A DNA stretch of 64,000 bases from Caldithrix abyssi DSM 13497. Lineage in GTDB: Bacteria > Calditrichota > Calditrichia > Calditrichales > Calditrichaceae. Below are positions 36,354 through 44,992 of this stretch, piece after piece. Location: positions 2,850,501 through 2,914,500 of the forward strand of contig NZ_CP018099.1 of the NCBI RefSeq assembly GCF_001886815.1. Direction: 5' to 3'. The translations under genes and the position numbers were made by a program. The number at the start of each line of letters is the position of its first letter. Positions within the stretch are counted from its first letter, which is position 1. The notes below the pieces were generated by a model. The model saw nothing but the letters and a program-made list of their open reading frames with translations. It was not told where the DNA came from and did not search any database.

Positions 36354-37676
36354 TCAATTAATATTGGTCCTGTGAGAATTAATCTCTTTTTCTGCCATTT
36401 CCAGTGCCTGCTCAATTCCAACTTCATTTTTCAACGCCTGATGAAAATAAAACGACAAAATATCGGAAACGCGCGTGTAATCGCTGCGCATGGGCCGATG
36501 CTGCCCATTTTGCAACAAACGGTAATGCAATGCCAGCCGGGGAAAACGAGCCAGAAAGACGGAATCCTGATAAACCGCTTTTAAAGCCGGTAAATAGTGC
36601 CCGGAACTAAAAAGCAATTTTTGATTCTCGGCCTCCTGTAAAAACTTTATAAATTGGATCGCCTCATCCTTGTGTTGCGAATTCTCCGAAACCATCAGAT
36701 TCCACCCACCGTAAATAGCCCGGGCGCTTTTCGTTCTAAAATAAGGGACAGGCGCAACGCCAATTCGCACATTTTTTTGCGTCTGCTGATTATATTCCTG
36801 CACGCTAAATTCAAACCCCGGCCACCCTCGAACAAAATAGCCGTCATGCTGCAAAAGATAATTATAACACTCCACTTCATCGAAACCGGTAACAACCGAC
36901 GGAGTCAGTCGATCTCTGTGAATCAGATGGTGCAGATGTTGCAAAGCGGCGACAATTTCGGGCTTATGCAGATCTATTGAATCCGCTAAAAAAGTAGCGG
37001 CAATCTGTTCGGGCGTAAGCAATTCGTAAAAAACACACATCAACCCCTCAAAATTATTGGCAGGAAACAGGAAAACGGGCCGCCCGCTTTCGCTCAGTCT
37101 TTTTCCTAAAGCTAAAAACTCCTCCCACGACATTCTCTGATCCAGCTTCCGTTTTATTGCTTCATAATCCGGCAACTTTTGCAACAGATCGTCCCTATAA
37201 TACAACAGGCCCACGTCCAGATACAGCGGAGCGGCCATCAATTTATTCTGATAAAAACAGGTTCTTAAGGATTGCTGTAAAAATTTTTGTTTCCACTTTT
37301 CAGAAAAATAAGGATCGAGCGCTAAACTCCACCGGGAAAAGCGTTGCGTCCAGATGATATCTACGGCAAAAACATCTATCTTTTCACTTTTGCTGCGCAA
37401 TGAACGCGCTAAAATCTCCTTACGTTCGTTGGTAGAAAATTTGCTGAACGGTAAATTGACAGGAACGACCTCGATTTGCCCGGCATATTGTTTATTGAAG
37501 CGATCGATTAAAAGCTGATGCGTTGCAGAAATGTTGTCCACGTAATACAATTTAACAACGTCCTGCTCGGGCAATGGGCTAAAGCTGAGCACATAAAAAT
37601 AGAAAAACAAAACAAAAAATCCTGCAACCGTTAACCAGAACCACAAAGAACGATTTTTCTTTAAATTCAGCATCCC
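36354..37676 (-). CDS. Membrane-anchored extracellular solute-binding protein
   Basis: About 440 residues of the ABC sugar-binding (SBP family 1) fold. A signal anchor near the N-terminus (SLWFWLTVAGFFVLFFYFYV) is not followed by a lipobox. It is followed by VVKLYYVDNISATHQLLIDR, DVFAVDIIWTQRFSRWSLAL, APLYLDVGLLYYRDDLL and GGWNLMVSENSQHKDEAIQF. No permease or ATPase lies beside it. Its stop overlaps the kinase start region, so it is probably the ligand-sensing partner of the kinase rather than part of an importer (inference). The start is taken at MLNLKKNRS; an open frame extends to 37724. Confidence 0.86.
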   Translation of the reverse strand, partial: GMLNLKKNRSLWFWLTVAGFFVLFFYFYVLSFSPLPEQDVVKLYYVDNISATHQLLIDRFNKQYAGQIEVVPVNLPFSKFSTNERKEILARSLRSKSEKIDVFAVDIIWTQRFSRWSLALDPYFSEKWKQKFLQQSLRTCFYQNKLMAAPLYLDVGLLYYRDDLLQKLPDYEAIKRKLDQRMSWEEFLALGKRLSESGRPVFLFPANNFEGLMCVFYELLTPEQIAATFLADSIDLHKPEIVAALQHLHHLIHRDRLTPSVVTGFDEVECYNYLLQHDGYFVRGWPGFEFSVQEYNQQTQKNVRIGVAPVPYFRTKSARAIYGGWNLMVSENSQHKDEAIQFIKFLQEAENQKLLFSSGHYLPALKAVYQDSVFLARFPRLALHYRLLQNGQHRPMRSDYTRVSDILSFYFHQALKNEVGIEQALEMAEKEINSHRTNIN

Positions 37677-37945
37677 ATCATCTCTGTTTTTTATTTTGTA
37701 AATTATGATTTTAATAATGGTCATGCAATATTTATTACAAAAATGCGAATGGGGCTTTCAACTCACACAGGGTTTCGACAGTGGAAAAAAGTTACATACG
37801 TAACGCGTTACAACAGGCGTAAATTTTATTTGTCATTTATTATTTAACTCCAAAACTGTATTCAGAACAATTTTTCACCTGTCGCCGGAAATTATTTAAT
37901 AAAAATTACGTTTGAAATCTATGGACAAAAAAAGGAGATTGAAAT

Positions 37946-38566
37946 ATGAAATATCGCACAATATTAATGGTTCTAAGTCTGATCGTAATCAATGCAACCA
38001 TGGCATTTAGCGGAAAGGAGCAAAAAGTGGAAAAACATCTTGAAAAGGCAACGCTGGGCGGGGGCTGTTTCTGGTGTCTGGAAGCCATCTATCAACGCGT
38101 TAAAGGCGTGGAAAGCGTGATTTCTGGTTATGCTGGCGGCAATGTAGAAAATCCAACCTACGAGGCGGTTTGCACTGGCACCACAGGCCATGCCGAAGTT
38201 GTTCAGATCACCTTTAATCCTGATATTATTAGCTATGAAGACATTTTAAATATTTTCTGGCAAATTCATGACCCCACGCAGCTCAATCGTCAGGGCAACG
38301 ACATTGGCACGCAGTACCGTTCGGTCATCTTTTATCACAATGATGAACAAAAGCAAACGGCGCTGGCTTCTAAAGAACAACTAAAAAAAGAGCAGGTGTA
38401 TCAGAAGCCCATTGTTACAGAAATCAGTTCGTTAGACAAATTTTACGCGGCGGAAAAATATCATCAGAATTATTTTAACAACAATCCTTCGCAAACGTAC
38501 TGTCAGATAGTCATTGCGCCCAAGTTGAAAAAGTTCAAAAAGTCTTTTACCGAATATTTAAAATAG
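37946..38566 (+). CDS. msrA: Exported peptide-methionine (S)-S-oxide reductase
   Basis: 206-residue MsrA with an N-terminal signal (MKYRTILMVLSLIVINATMAFS), so it acts outside the cytoplasm to repair oxidised Met in envelope proteins. Catalytic block GGGCFWCLEAIYQRVKGV, then SGYAGGNVENPTYEAVCTG, DPTQLNRQGNDIGTQYRS, and AAEKYHQNYF. AAGGAG precedes the ATG. The gene is alone; an MsrB domain is absent. Divergent from the sensory operon across a 269-bp gap that holds the perfect palindrome GTAACGCGTTAC at 37800-37811. Confidence 0.95.
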   Translation: MKYRTILMVLSLIVINATMAFSGKEQKVEKHLEKATLGGGCFWCLEAIYQRVKGVESVISGYAGGNVENPTYEAVCTGTTGHAEVVQITFNPDIISYEDILNIFWQIHDPTQLNRQGNDIGTQYRSVIFYHNDEQKQTALASKEQLKKEQVYQKPIVTEISSLDKFYAAEKYHQNYFNNNPSQTYCQIVIAPKLKKFKKSFTEYLK

Positions 38567-39274
38567 CGCTGTGCAACCGCCAGGCGCTCAACAAATTCGC
38601 CAGAAGTGCAAAAGAAAATTAAATAATGCGTAATTAGGAATACTTCCTTCGAAAGATCTAATGCCTTAGCGTGCGAAAATTTTTACGCTGTTTTAAAAAC
38701 TCATCCCCCAGCCCGAGGGTGTCTCAAAAGCGAAATTAAATGCATATTTATTTATAATTATGGATAACCTTACATTAGCCCTCACCCCCTGCCCCCTCTC
38801 CTGAAAATCGGGAGAGGGGGAATTAAAGGGGGTGAGGGAAAGAAAAAATTTATAAAAATACATTATCTTTGACTTTTGGGACAGCCCCGGGCGTCAATCT
38901 TGCCGGCATGATGTGTTTTTTACTTACATGTTGAATAATTGGTTTTATTTTTCCTTTGCGTACTTTGTGACTTCTTTGCGCTCTTGGTGGTTCGTTTTTG
39001 GTTGCGGATATGCTGCCTTGTATGAGAGTTCAAAGAAAAGCCGGCTCAGCCCCATATTAAAGGTCAAACAATAAGAAATTTCCGGCCGGGAATCTTTTAA
39101 CTCCGCTCTTTATTTTTGTTTGCATTAAATCACTTCCCCCTCTAATTTTAATCGAAAAGGAATTCGTCCCTAATTTAAATTTTTTAAATCCTGTTGCAGC
39201 GTAGCAATGGATAAAAAAGGGAAAACGGGCATCTTGCCGCAAGGCATTCACCGGCTTAAAGGAGAGATAATTCC
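38567..39274. repeat. Gene-free spacer with mixed dispersed repeats
   Basis: About 700 bp. 38641-38700 has the CTTCGAAAG ... CTTAGCGTGCGAAAATTTTT sequence also seen at 61.9-62.4 kb. 38779-38838 is a cruciform-like element described separately. 38950-39020 has the TTTGCGTACTTTGTGACTTC ... GGTTCGTTTTTGGTTGCGG type also seen at 51.6 and 62 kb. No gene is evident; the nhaC promoter must be near 39150-39270. Confidence 0.75.
38779..38838. repeat. 60-bp inverted-repeat (MITE-like) element
   Basis: Perfect 12-bp ends CCCTCACCCCCT and AGGGGGTGAGGG enclose a second inverted repeat (CCCCCTCTCC with GGAGAGGGGG). The right half matches the right ends of both copies of the 11.7-12.4 kb repeat. Confidence 0.85.
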
Positions 39275-40759
39275 ATGGAGCATTTTGGTTTCTGGTCTTT
39301 GCTTCCGCCTTTGTTGGCCATCGTTTTAGCCATTAAAACCAGGCAGGTCTTTCTTTCGCTTTTTTTCGGCATATGGATCGGTTGGGTGGTACTCAACAAT
39401 GGTCATCTTTTTCACGGCACATTAGCCAGCATCGATGCGCTGGTGAATGTTTTTAAAGAACCGGGCAATACACGCACCATCATGTTCAGCGCCCTGGTCG
39501 GCGCCCTGATCACCTATATCCAGCGTTCCGGTGGCGTGGACGGTTTTATTCAATATGTCAACCGCTTTTTACAAAAGGTGGAGAAACGAAGGAAAGGAAA
39601 CAGCCGACGCACCGTGCAGTTAATGGCCTGGGCAACCGGCGTGGTCATCTTTGTGGAATCCAGCATCAACGTTCTGACGGTCGGTTCCATCTACCGGCCG
39701 ATCTTTGACCGGCTAAAAATCCCCCGCGAAAAGCTGGCCTACATTGCCGATTCCATTTCGGCGCCCACCTGCATTTTAATTCCCCTCAACGCCTGGGGCG
39801 CGTACATTATGGGGCTTTTGTTAGCGCAGGGATTAAGCAATCCGTTCAAAATTATGCTGTATGCCTATCCCCTTAACTTTTACCCCTTTCTGGCTATGAC
39901 TGCCGTACTGGTTGTCATTTTAACGCAAAAGGATATTGGCCCCATGAAAAAGGCCGAACGCAGGGCCAGAGAAGAAGGTAAGGTCATTGCCGACAACGCC
40001 GTACCTATGATGTCCAACGAGATCGTTAGCATGGCCAAAAAAGAAGGCGTTGTTCCCAGAGCACGGAATATGTTAATCCCCATCGCCACCATGGTTTTTA
40101 TGATGCCTGTCGGTCTTTTTTACTCGGGATGGGCGCAATTGTCAGATCCGGGCAGCATGTCTCCTGGAAAACTGTTTTTTGAAGCCATCGGACAGGGCTC
40201 CGGTTCAAAGGCGGTTCTCTGGGCGGTTTTAAGCGCCTTGCTGGTCGCGGCCGTCATGTATCGCACTCAAAAGATTTTTAAACTGCAGGAGTTGATAGAT
40301 CTTTTATTTAAAGGCGTTGGCGGATTAATTCCCCTGGCTTTGTTGATGATGCTGGCCTTTGCCATCGGTAAACTTTGCCGCGAACTGGGCACCGGCATTT
40401 ACGTGGCCGAAATTGCCCAGCAGTGGTTAAGCCCCCACTTTGTGCCGGTTATTATCTTTCTGGTTTCCTGCTTTATCGCTTTTTCCACCGGCACGTCCTG
40501 GGGAACGTTTGCCATTATGCTGGCCATCGCCATTCCCATGGCCCAGAGCATGCAGGTTCACATTCCTCTGGTGGTCGGCGCAGTGCTGGGAGGCGGGGTA
40601 TTTGGCGATCACTGTTCGCCCATTTCAGATACGACCATCATTTCCTCCATGGCTTCGGCCAGCGACCATATTGACCATGTTAAAACGCAATTGCCTTACG
40701 CTTTAATGGCGGGTACGGTTGCCGCGCTCTTTTATCTGGTCGCGGGATTTGTCTATTAA
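39275..40759 (+). CDS. nhaC: NhaC-family Na+/H+ antiporter
   Basis: 494-residue inner-membrane secondary transporter with about eleven to twelve helices. NhaC-family features include SLLPPLLAIVLAIKTRQVF at the start, GRIIMFS-like TIMFSALVGALITYIQ, SSINVLTVGSIYRPIFDRLK, FSTGTSWGTFAIMLAIAIPM and GGGVFGDHCSPISDTTIISS. It expels Na+ for H+ (or exchanges related substrates such as malate/lactate in subfamilies). AAGGAG precedes the ATG. Monocistronic. The downstream 226-bp gap shows no clear terminator. Confidence 0.92.
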   Translation: MEHFGFWSLLPPLLAIVLAIKTRQVFLSLFFGIWIGWVVLNNGHLFHGTLASIDALVNVFKEPGNTRTIMFSALVGALITYIQRSGGVDGFIQYVNRFLQKVEKRRKGNSRRTVQLMAWATGVVIFVESSINVLTVGSIYRPIFDRLKIPREKLAYIADSISAPTCILIPLNAWGAYIMGLLLAQGLSNPFKIMLYAYPLNFYPFLAMTAVLVVILTQKDIGPMKKAERRAREEGKVIADNAVPMMSNEIVSMAKKEGVVPRARNMLIPIATMVFMMPVGLFYSGWAQLSDPGSMSPGKLFFEAIGQGSGSKAVLWAVLSALLVAAVMYRTQKIFKLQELIDLLFKGVGGLIPLALLMMLAFAIGKLCRELGTGIYVAEIAQQWLSPHFVPVIIFLVSCFIAFSTGTSWGTFAIMLAIAIPMAQSMQVHIPLVVGAVLGGGVFGDHCSPISDTTIISSMASASDHIDHVKTQLPYALMAGTVAALFYLVAGFVY

Positions 40760-40985
40760 TAGATCAATGTTTCCTCATGATAGATCACCGCAGTTTTCAT
40801 GTGGGCGTGTACGGAATTTTTGATGAATACGTAACGCGTGACGCGTTAGAGGTGAAAAAAAAATCTCAAGCCATTACTCAGGCTTCAACACTAATAAGCG
40901 CTTTACGCATCACGCATTACTCATTACGAAGCTACCTGTGCAGTAGCTCTGTGAGTACCTTTTGCAGCTGCTCAAATCAAAGTTT

Positions 40986-41954
40986 TTAGGTCTGGGGTTT
41001 TGCCGCGCTGGGCCGCACTGCGCTTTTTTCCAGCTTGCAGGCCTGAACAATATCTTCTATTCTGGCTTCGGCCACGGCAATATAGGTATCTGCCGCGCCA
41101 TAATACATTTTCAAAGTTCCGTCCGGCTCGGGAATTACGCCGCACGGGAAAACCACGTTGGGCACGTCGCCGGTACGTTCGTAAATTTCTTCCGGCCCAA
41201 AGATAAAATGCGGCGTATGACCGATTACCTTTTCCGGCTGATTCAGATCCAGTAAAAGCGCGCCCACGCGGTAGAGTTTACCGCTGCCGGTTTGTCGAAC
41301 GCCATGATAGAACAGCAGCCAGCCTTCAGCGGTTTTAATCGGCGGCGTGGAAATGCCCAGCTTACCTGAGCTCCAGCCCGGCTGAGGGGCCAGCAGCACT
41401 TTTGCGTTGCCCCAGTGAATCAGGTCGGGAGAGAACTGAATCCAGATGTCGCCGCGCGCGCCCCCAAAGCCGCCCGGCCGATCAATCATCACATATTGAC
41501 CGTTAATCTTTTCCGGAAAGAGTATGGCGTCTTTATTGTCAACTTCGGTAATCAAAGCCAGACGCTCAAAGTGTTCAAAATCTTCCGTAAAGCCTATGCC
41601 CACACGCGGCCCGTGCGGGCCAAAAGCTGTGTACGTGATGAAATATTTTCCATCCAACTCCGTAATGCGCGGATCTTCCACGCCATAGCGCTCGTACACC
41701 TCAAAGGCCGGATCTTTAGAGGGCACAATCCAGGGACGGGAATCCACCTTAAAATGGTAACCGTCTCCGGAACGGGCCAGAGTCAGGTGACTATAGCCAC
41801 GCAGGTCTTCCACGCGCAACAGCAGTAAATATTCTCCCTGATACTTGACAGCCGCGGCATTAAATACCGTATTGCAGGGATAGGGAATGTCCTCTCGCTG
41901 GATAATGGGATTTTTATGATAGCGTTTAAACGGTTTTAGCAAAGCCGTTTGCAT
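40986..41954 (-). CDS. GH130-family glycoside phosphorylase/hydrolase
   Basis: 322-residue five-bladed propeller of family GH130, whose members phosphorolyse beta-1,4- or beta-1,2-mannosides. Visible family blocks: YHKNPIIQREDIPYPCNTVF, LLRVEDLRGYSHL, YGVEDPRITELDGKYFITY, IDRPGGFGGARGDIWIQF, WLLFYHGVRQ and VVFPCGVIPEPDGTLKMYYG (Asp in YGAAD follows). The ATG at 41952-41954 has AAGGAGG upstream, so the extension to 41978 is rejected. It is cotranscribed with a glycosyltransferase gene 20 bp upstream. Substrate class is inferred. Confidence 0.9.
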   Translation of the reverse strand: MQTALLKPFKRYHKNPIIQREDIPYPCNTVFNAAAVKYQGEYLLLLRVEDLRGYSHLTLARSGDGYHFKVDSRPWIVPSKDPAFEVYERYGVEDPRITELDGKYFITYTAFGPHGPRVGIGFTEDFEHFERLALITEVDNKDAILFPEKINGQYVMIDRPGGFGGARGDIWIQFSPDLIHWGNAKVLLAPQPGWSSGKLGISTPPIKTAEGWLLFYHGVRQTGSGKLYRVGALLLDLNQPEKVIGHTPHFIFGPEEIYERTGDVPNVVFPCGVIPEPDGTLKMYYGAADTYIAVAEARIEDIVQACKLEKSAVRPSAAKPQT

Positions 41955-41974
41955 GAAGCGCACCTCCTTTTCGT

Positions 41975-43114
41975 TCATTCTACCCAGATCGTTCGCGATT
42001 CCAGTAAGGGGTCTTTCGACAATTCCCGATAAATCTGCAGATGTTTTTCAGCCACCTTGCGCCATGAAATTTCTTCTTTAACATATTTGAGCGCATTTTG
42101 CGAAAACTGGCGCGCCAATTTTTCATCTGTTAAAATGCGCGTAATATTTTGAACGTATTCCTTTTCGTTGCGACTGACCAATCCGCACTGCGCGCGCTGC
42201 ATAATGTGTTGCATGGAACCGCTGTTGCTGACCACCAGCGGCTTGCCAAAGGCCAGGCTGTGCGCCAGAATTCCACTCTGCGAATTGATTTTGTACGGTA
42301 ACACAATGACATCCGCGGCCGAGATGATCGTATCAAAAATCTGTTGTTCCAGCTGCCCGCGGATGACGTAAATCCGTTCTTTAAGCGGCGAATCCTCAAT
42401 GCGCTGGAACAATCTGGTGCGGTATTCGCGATATTCGTGGCCGCGCACCTTTCCTGCCAGCACTAAAATGGCATCCGGAACGCGTCTGGCGATTTCAGGA
42501 AACAAATCTACAATGTATTCAAAATTTTTACTGGGCCGGAAATAACCGATCATTAAAATCACTTTTTTGTTCTTCGGCAGTCCGATCTTTTGTTTGGCAT
42601 TTTGAACGGGCTGGACTTCGCGCGCCCCGTGTTCGATCACATGAATGGTCTGCGGATCGATGCCCGAAATATTTTTCAAGAGCACTTCTTTCTGGTAATT
42701 TTCATGGACAATCACGCGATTGGCGTTTTGCACGATGTTTTGCAGAATGACGTGCTGTTCATGCACCATTTCGCGATAAACGGTGTGCAGCGTGGCCACC
42801 ACCGGGATTTGGTTCATTTTAAACAGCGCAATCAGTGGAACGACCTGCACGCCGTAATGCTTGCCAAACAGTCCGAATTCGTGTTGGATGTGCACCACAT
42901 CCGGCGAAAAGCGCATCATGGTGGAAAAAGCTTTTTCGGCCAGGTCTTTGTCTTCGTAATCAAATACCGGGAACACCTGCTGTCCGCTTCCTCCTAAGTG
43001 CGAGACAACGTAAACATCCTGGCGCAGACCGCGCAAAGCATCGATCAAAAATTGAGAATAAGTAGCGATTCCACATTCGATGGGCGGATAGGTACTGATG
43101 AATCCAATACGCAT
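41975..43114 (-). CDS. Family 4-type glycosyltransferase
   Basis: 379-residue GT-B fold retaining glycosyltransferase. N-terminal acceptor domain MRIGFISTYPPIECGIATYS, with VVHIQHEFGLFG and VATLHTVY. C-terminal donor domain with VILMIGYFRPSKNFEYIVD, ADVIVLPYKINSQSGILAHS (the E/S-x7-E-like site) and FGKPLVVSNSG. It probably uses a nucleotide-sugar (mannose is plausible given the GH130 neighbour) in cytoplasmic glycan or solute synthesis. RBS AAGGAG. First gene of the GT-GH130 pair. Confidence 0.9.
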   Translation of the reverse strand: MRIGFISTYPPIECGIATYSQFLIDALRGLRQDVYVVSHLGGSGQQVFPVFDYEDKDLAEKAFSTMMRFSPDVVHIQHEFGLFGKHYGVQVVPLIALFKMNQIPVVATLHTVYREMVHEQHVILQNIVQNANRVIVHENYQKEVLLKNISGIDPQTIHVIEHGAREVQPVQNAKQKIGLPKNKKVILMIGYFRPSKNFEYIVDLFPEIARRVPDAILVLAGKVRGHEYREYRTRLFQRIEDSPLKERIYVIRGQLEQQIFDTIISAADVIVLPYKINSQSGILAHSLAFGKPLVVSNSGSMQHIMQRAQCGLVSRNEKEYVQNITRILTDEKLARQFSQNALKYVKEEISWRKVAEKHLQIYRELSKDPLLESRTIWVE

Positions 43115-43244
43115 CCTTCAGCTCCTTTCCTTAAGTTGAATGCTACCTTTTAGATTCAGCAGCCTTTAATGAAGATACAGACACGGTATTTAATAGGTGG
43201 AACAAGCATTCTTTATTTGCAAATATCGCTTTGCCCGGAGGGTT

Positions 43245-43356
43245 CACTGACTTTGCAAATCGCCTGCTGGCAAGCAGTGTAGCGCAGCAAATTTCCCTCT
43301 TTAGTTTGGGAGATTGATTTGTGCATCAATAAGCTTCAAAAGCTCGATTAAGATTT
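43245..43356 (+). repeat. Direct repeat, left border of accessory island
   Basis: About 112 bp starting CACTGACTTTGCAAATCGCC and ending GCTCGATTAAGATTT. It matches 45621-45732 with one visible mismatch (C at 43337 versus A at 45713). It contains a small hairpin CTGCTGGCAAGCAG. It sits in the 410-bp gene-free gap 43115-43524, whose remaining bases show no other structure. Confidence 0.95.
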
Positions 43357-43524
43357 AAAGATGTACTTCATTAAAAGGCGAGTGCCCCCTATATAGGTAA
43401 ATAAAACTTGAAGTAATCAATAAATTCTATTAAAAAGTTCTAACTCTCTCACAGCAACTGCTGTTTTGACTGGATACGCAGACTGAAGGCAAAACTTCAA
43501 AGTAATATATCGACCTCACATTAT

Positions 43525-44439
43525 TTAAAGTGCATTAAAAATAATATATTCTTTTTTTAGCGAAAAATCTCCATTCATTCTAATAATCCAACAATCATTA
43601 ACTTTATCAATACTTTTTATTAATTTGCTTTCGATTTTAGGATACTTATTTTTAAATTCTTTAAAAAATTCTGATTTTGGATATTCTTTATAATAACTAC
43701 CATTTACTCCTTCATCGAAAACAGAACACTTAATTCTTGGCCATGCAATATCATCAATAACCAAAATTATTAAGCGTTGCCAATTATAATTTTTTAATTG
43801 TTTTGCGGCGTTATATGACTTACAAAGAACAAATTTTACAATATCATTTTCATCATAACATCGAGCTCTACCATCCGAAAAAGAATTGAACATTTCATCT
43901 TCAATTCCAATGTATTTTACCTCAATTGCATATTTTTTTGCGATTGTAGAATGAGCTTCAATGTCATAAGCACCGCCTAATGCTCCAAGATTCACTATTT
44001 TCCATCCTAAACTTTCAAGCCAACATGCACAAAGTAATTCACATAGTTTTCCCATATAATGTTTAGATCTTTGGTGTCGCCTTTTTTCATTTTGACGAAA
44101 TTGGTTGTCTTTTAATAGCCAATTCTCCTTTAAATCAGCAATGTAGTTTGGGCTTACATCTTCTCGTAACTCATTACCCTTCAATAAATAACGATGAATA
44201 GGAGTTGTAATTTTGTAAAGGGAACCTTGTGAAAGTGCATTCAGCGAAAGTGGTAAATGTCTTGATTTCCCGACGCCACTTTTGCTTAATTGTGACAAAA
44301 TACCCCAAACATCATCGGGTAATAACACTTTTTGCAATGCAGAGCATTTTTGCCGGATAATCGAAAGTTTCTCTACCGCTTCATTAATTTCAATGTTTTT
44401 ACGTAATTGACACAAACATTTAATATCGAAATTTTCCAT
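43525..44439 (-). CDS. PD-(D/E)XK nuclease-like protein of unknown family
   Basis: 304 residues. The central region reads GKLCELLCACWLESLGWKIV, then GGAYDIEAHS and YAIEVKYIG, giving E134, D159 and E173-x-K175, the order and spacing of a PD-(D/E)XK nuclease core. The N-terminal 125 residues are helical and Lys-rich; the C-terminus is Asn/Lys-rich. Base composition and codon use (AAA, ATT, AAT) are clearly more AT-rich than the flanks, suggesting transfer. No methyltransferase accompanies it, so an orphan restriction-like or abortive-infection effector is possible. Start follows 6 bp after a 33-residue membrane peptide gene and lacks an evident RBS, suggesting coupling. Confidence 0.72.
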   Translation of the reverse strand: MENFDIKCLCQLRKNIEINEAVEKLSIIRQKCSALQKVLLPDDVWGILSQLSKSGVGKSRHLPLSLNALSQGSLYKITTPIHRYLLKGNELREDVSPNYIADLKENWLLKDNQFRQNEKRRHQRSKHYMGKLCELLCACWLESLGWKIVNLGALGGAYDIEAHSTIAKKYAIEVKYIGIEDEMFNSFSDGRARCYDENDIVKFVLCKSYNAAKQLKNYNWQRLIILVIDDIAWPRIKCSVFDEGVNGSYYKEYPKSEFFKEFKNKYPKIESKLIKSIDKVNDCWIIRMNGDFSLKKEYIIFNAL

Positions 44440-44445
44440 ATTTTG

Positions 44446-44547
44446 CTATATGTATAATAAAAATGCATCTAAAAATTTACCAACAACTGCTCCAAAAGCA
44501 GCGCTACCGATAATCGCTAAGATGAATGAACTTGAATGCATACCCAT
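44446..44547 (-). CDS. 33-residue single-helix membrane peptide
   Basis: Small ORF too short for usual calling: MGMHSSSFILAIIGSAAFGA continuing VVGKFLDAFLLYI. Nearly the whole chain is one hydrophobic helix with small-residue (Gly/Ala/Ser) spacing. GAGG lies 2 bp before the first ATG and 8 bp before the third-codon ATG, so the second start may be used. The stop is 6 bp before the nuclease-like gene. It could be a leader, a toxic peptide or a membrane effector/anchor for the nuclease-like protein; no homologue is recognised. Confidence 0.5.
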   Translation of the reverse strand: MGMHSSSFILAIIGSAAFGAVVGKFLDAFLLYI

Positions 44548-44710
44548 CGCCTCGTTTTATGGTTAATTATTCGGCCTGACGATTTATTTAAAAAGATTCT
44601 CCTCACTAAATTTTTTCATTTGTGTCGCGCACTATAACCGTACGAGCTCATTATAAACCAGGCCAATTCCGCGTTGAACGTTTTTCATCCGAACAAAATT
44701 AAATTTTATC

Positions 44711-44992
44711 TCATTTTTTAGACAAATTTTTTAATTCTTTTTCTACTCTTTCTACTAAAAACATTTTTAATAGCGATTGGTAAGGTATGTCTTTCTTATT
44801 AGCAAGAAATTTTAATTCATCAATTAACGATTGGGGAACACGAAGAGAAATCGTTTTTAAAGACGGTTTTAAATTGGGCATAATTAATTCTTCCCCATTA
44901 TTCCAATCAATATAATCTGTAGAATCATGAGCGGCCCAGAATTCTCTTTCTTTATCTTCATCTTTAAATTTTGGTATTTTTTTCTTTTTCAT
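44711..44992 (-). CDS. brnA: BrnA/CopG-like antitoxin
   Basis: 93 residues. A charged N-terminal part with FKDEDKEREFWAAHDSTDYI, typical of BrnA antitoxins that neutralise the toxin, precedes a ribbon-helix-helix DNA-binding segment (TISLRVPQSLIDELKFLANK, then DIPYQSLLKMFL). It overlaps the upstream toxin gene by 4 bp. Expected to repress its own operon; no operator was identified with confidence. Confidence 0.85.
   Translation of the reverse strand: MKKKKIPKFKDEDKEREFWAAHDSTDYIDWNNGEELIMPNLKPSLKTISLRVPQSLIDELKFLANKKDIPYQSLLKMFLVERVEKELKNLSKK

Noticed and set aside
37800-37811. GTAACGCGTTAC palindrome as an operator for msrA or the sensory operon
   Set aside because: Similar ACGCGTAAC-type text occurs in spacers at 40.83 and 61.99 kb without relation to gene starts, so it is probably another dispersed sequence.
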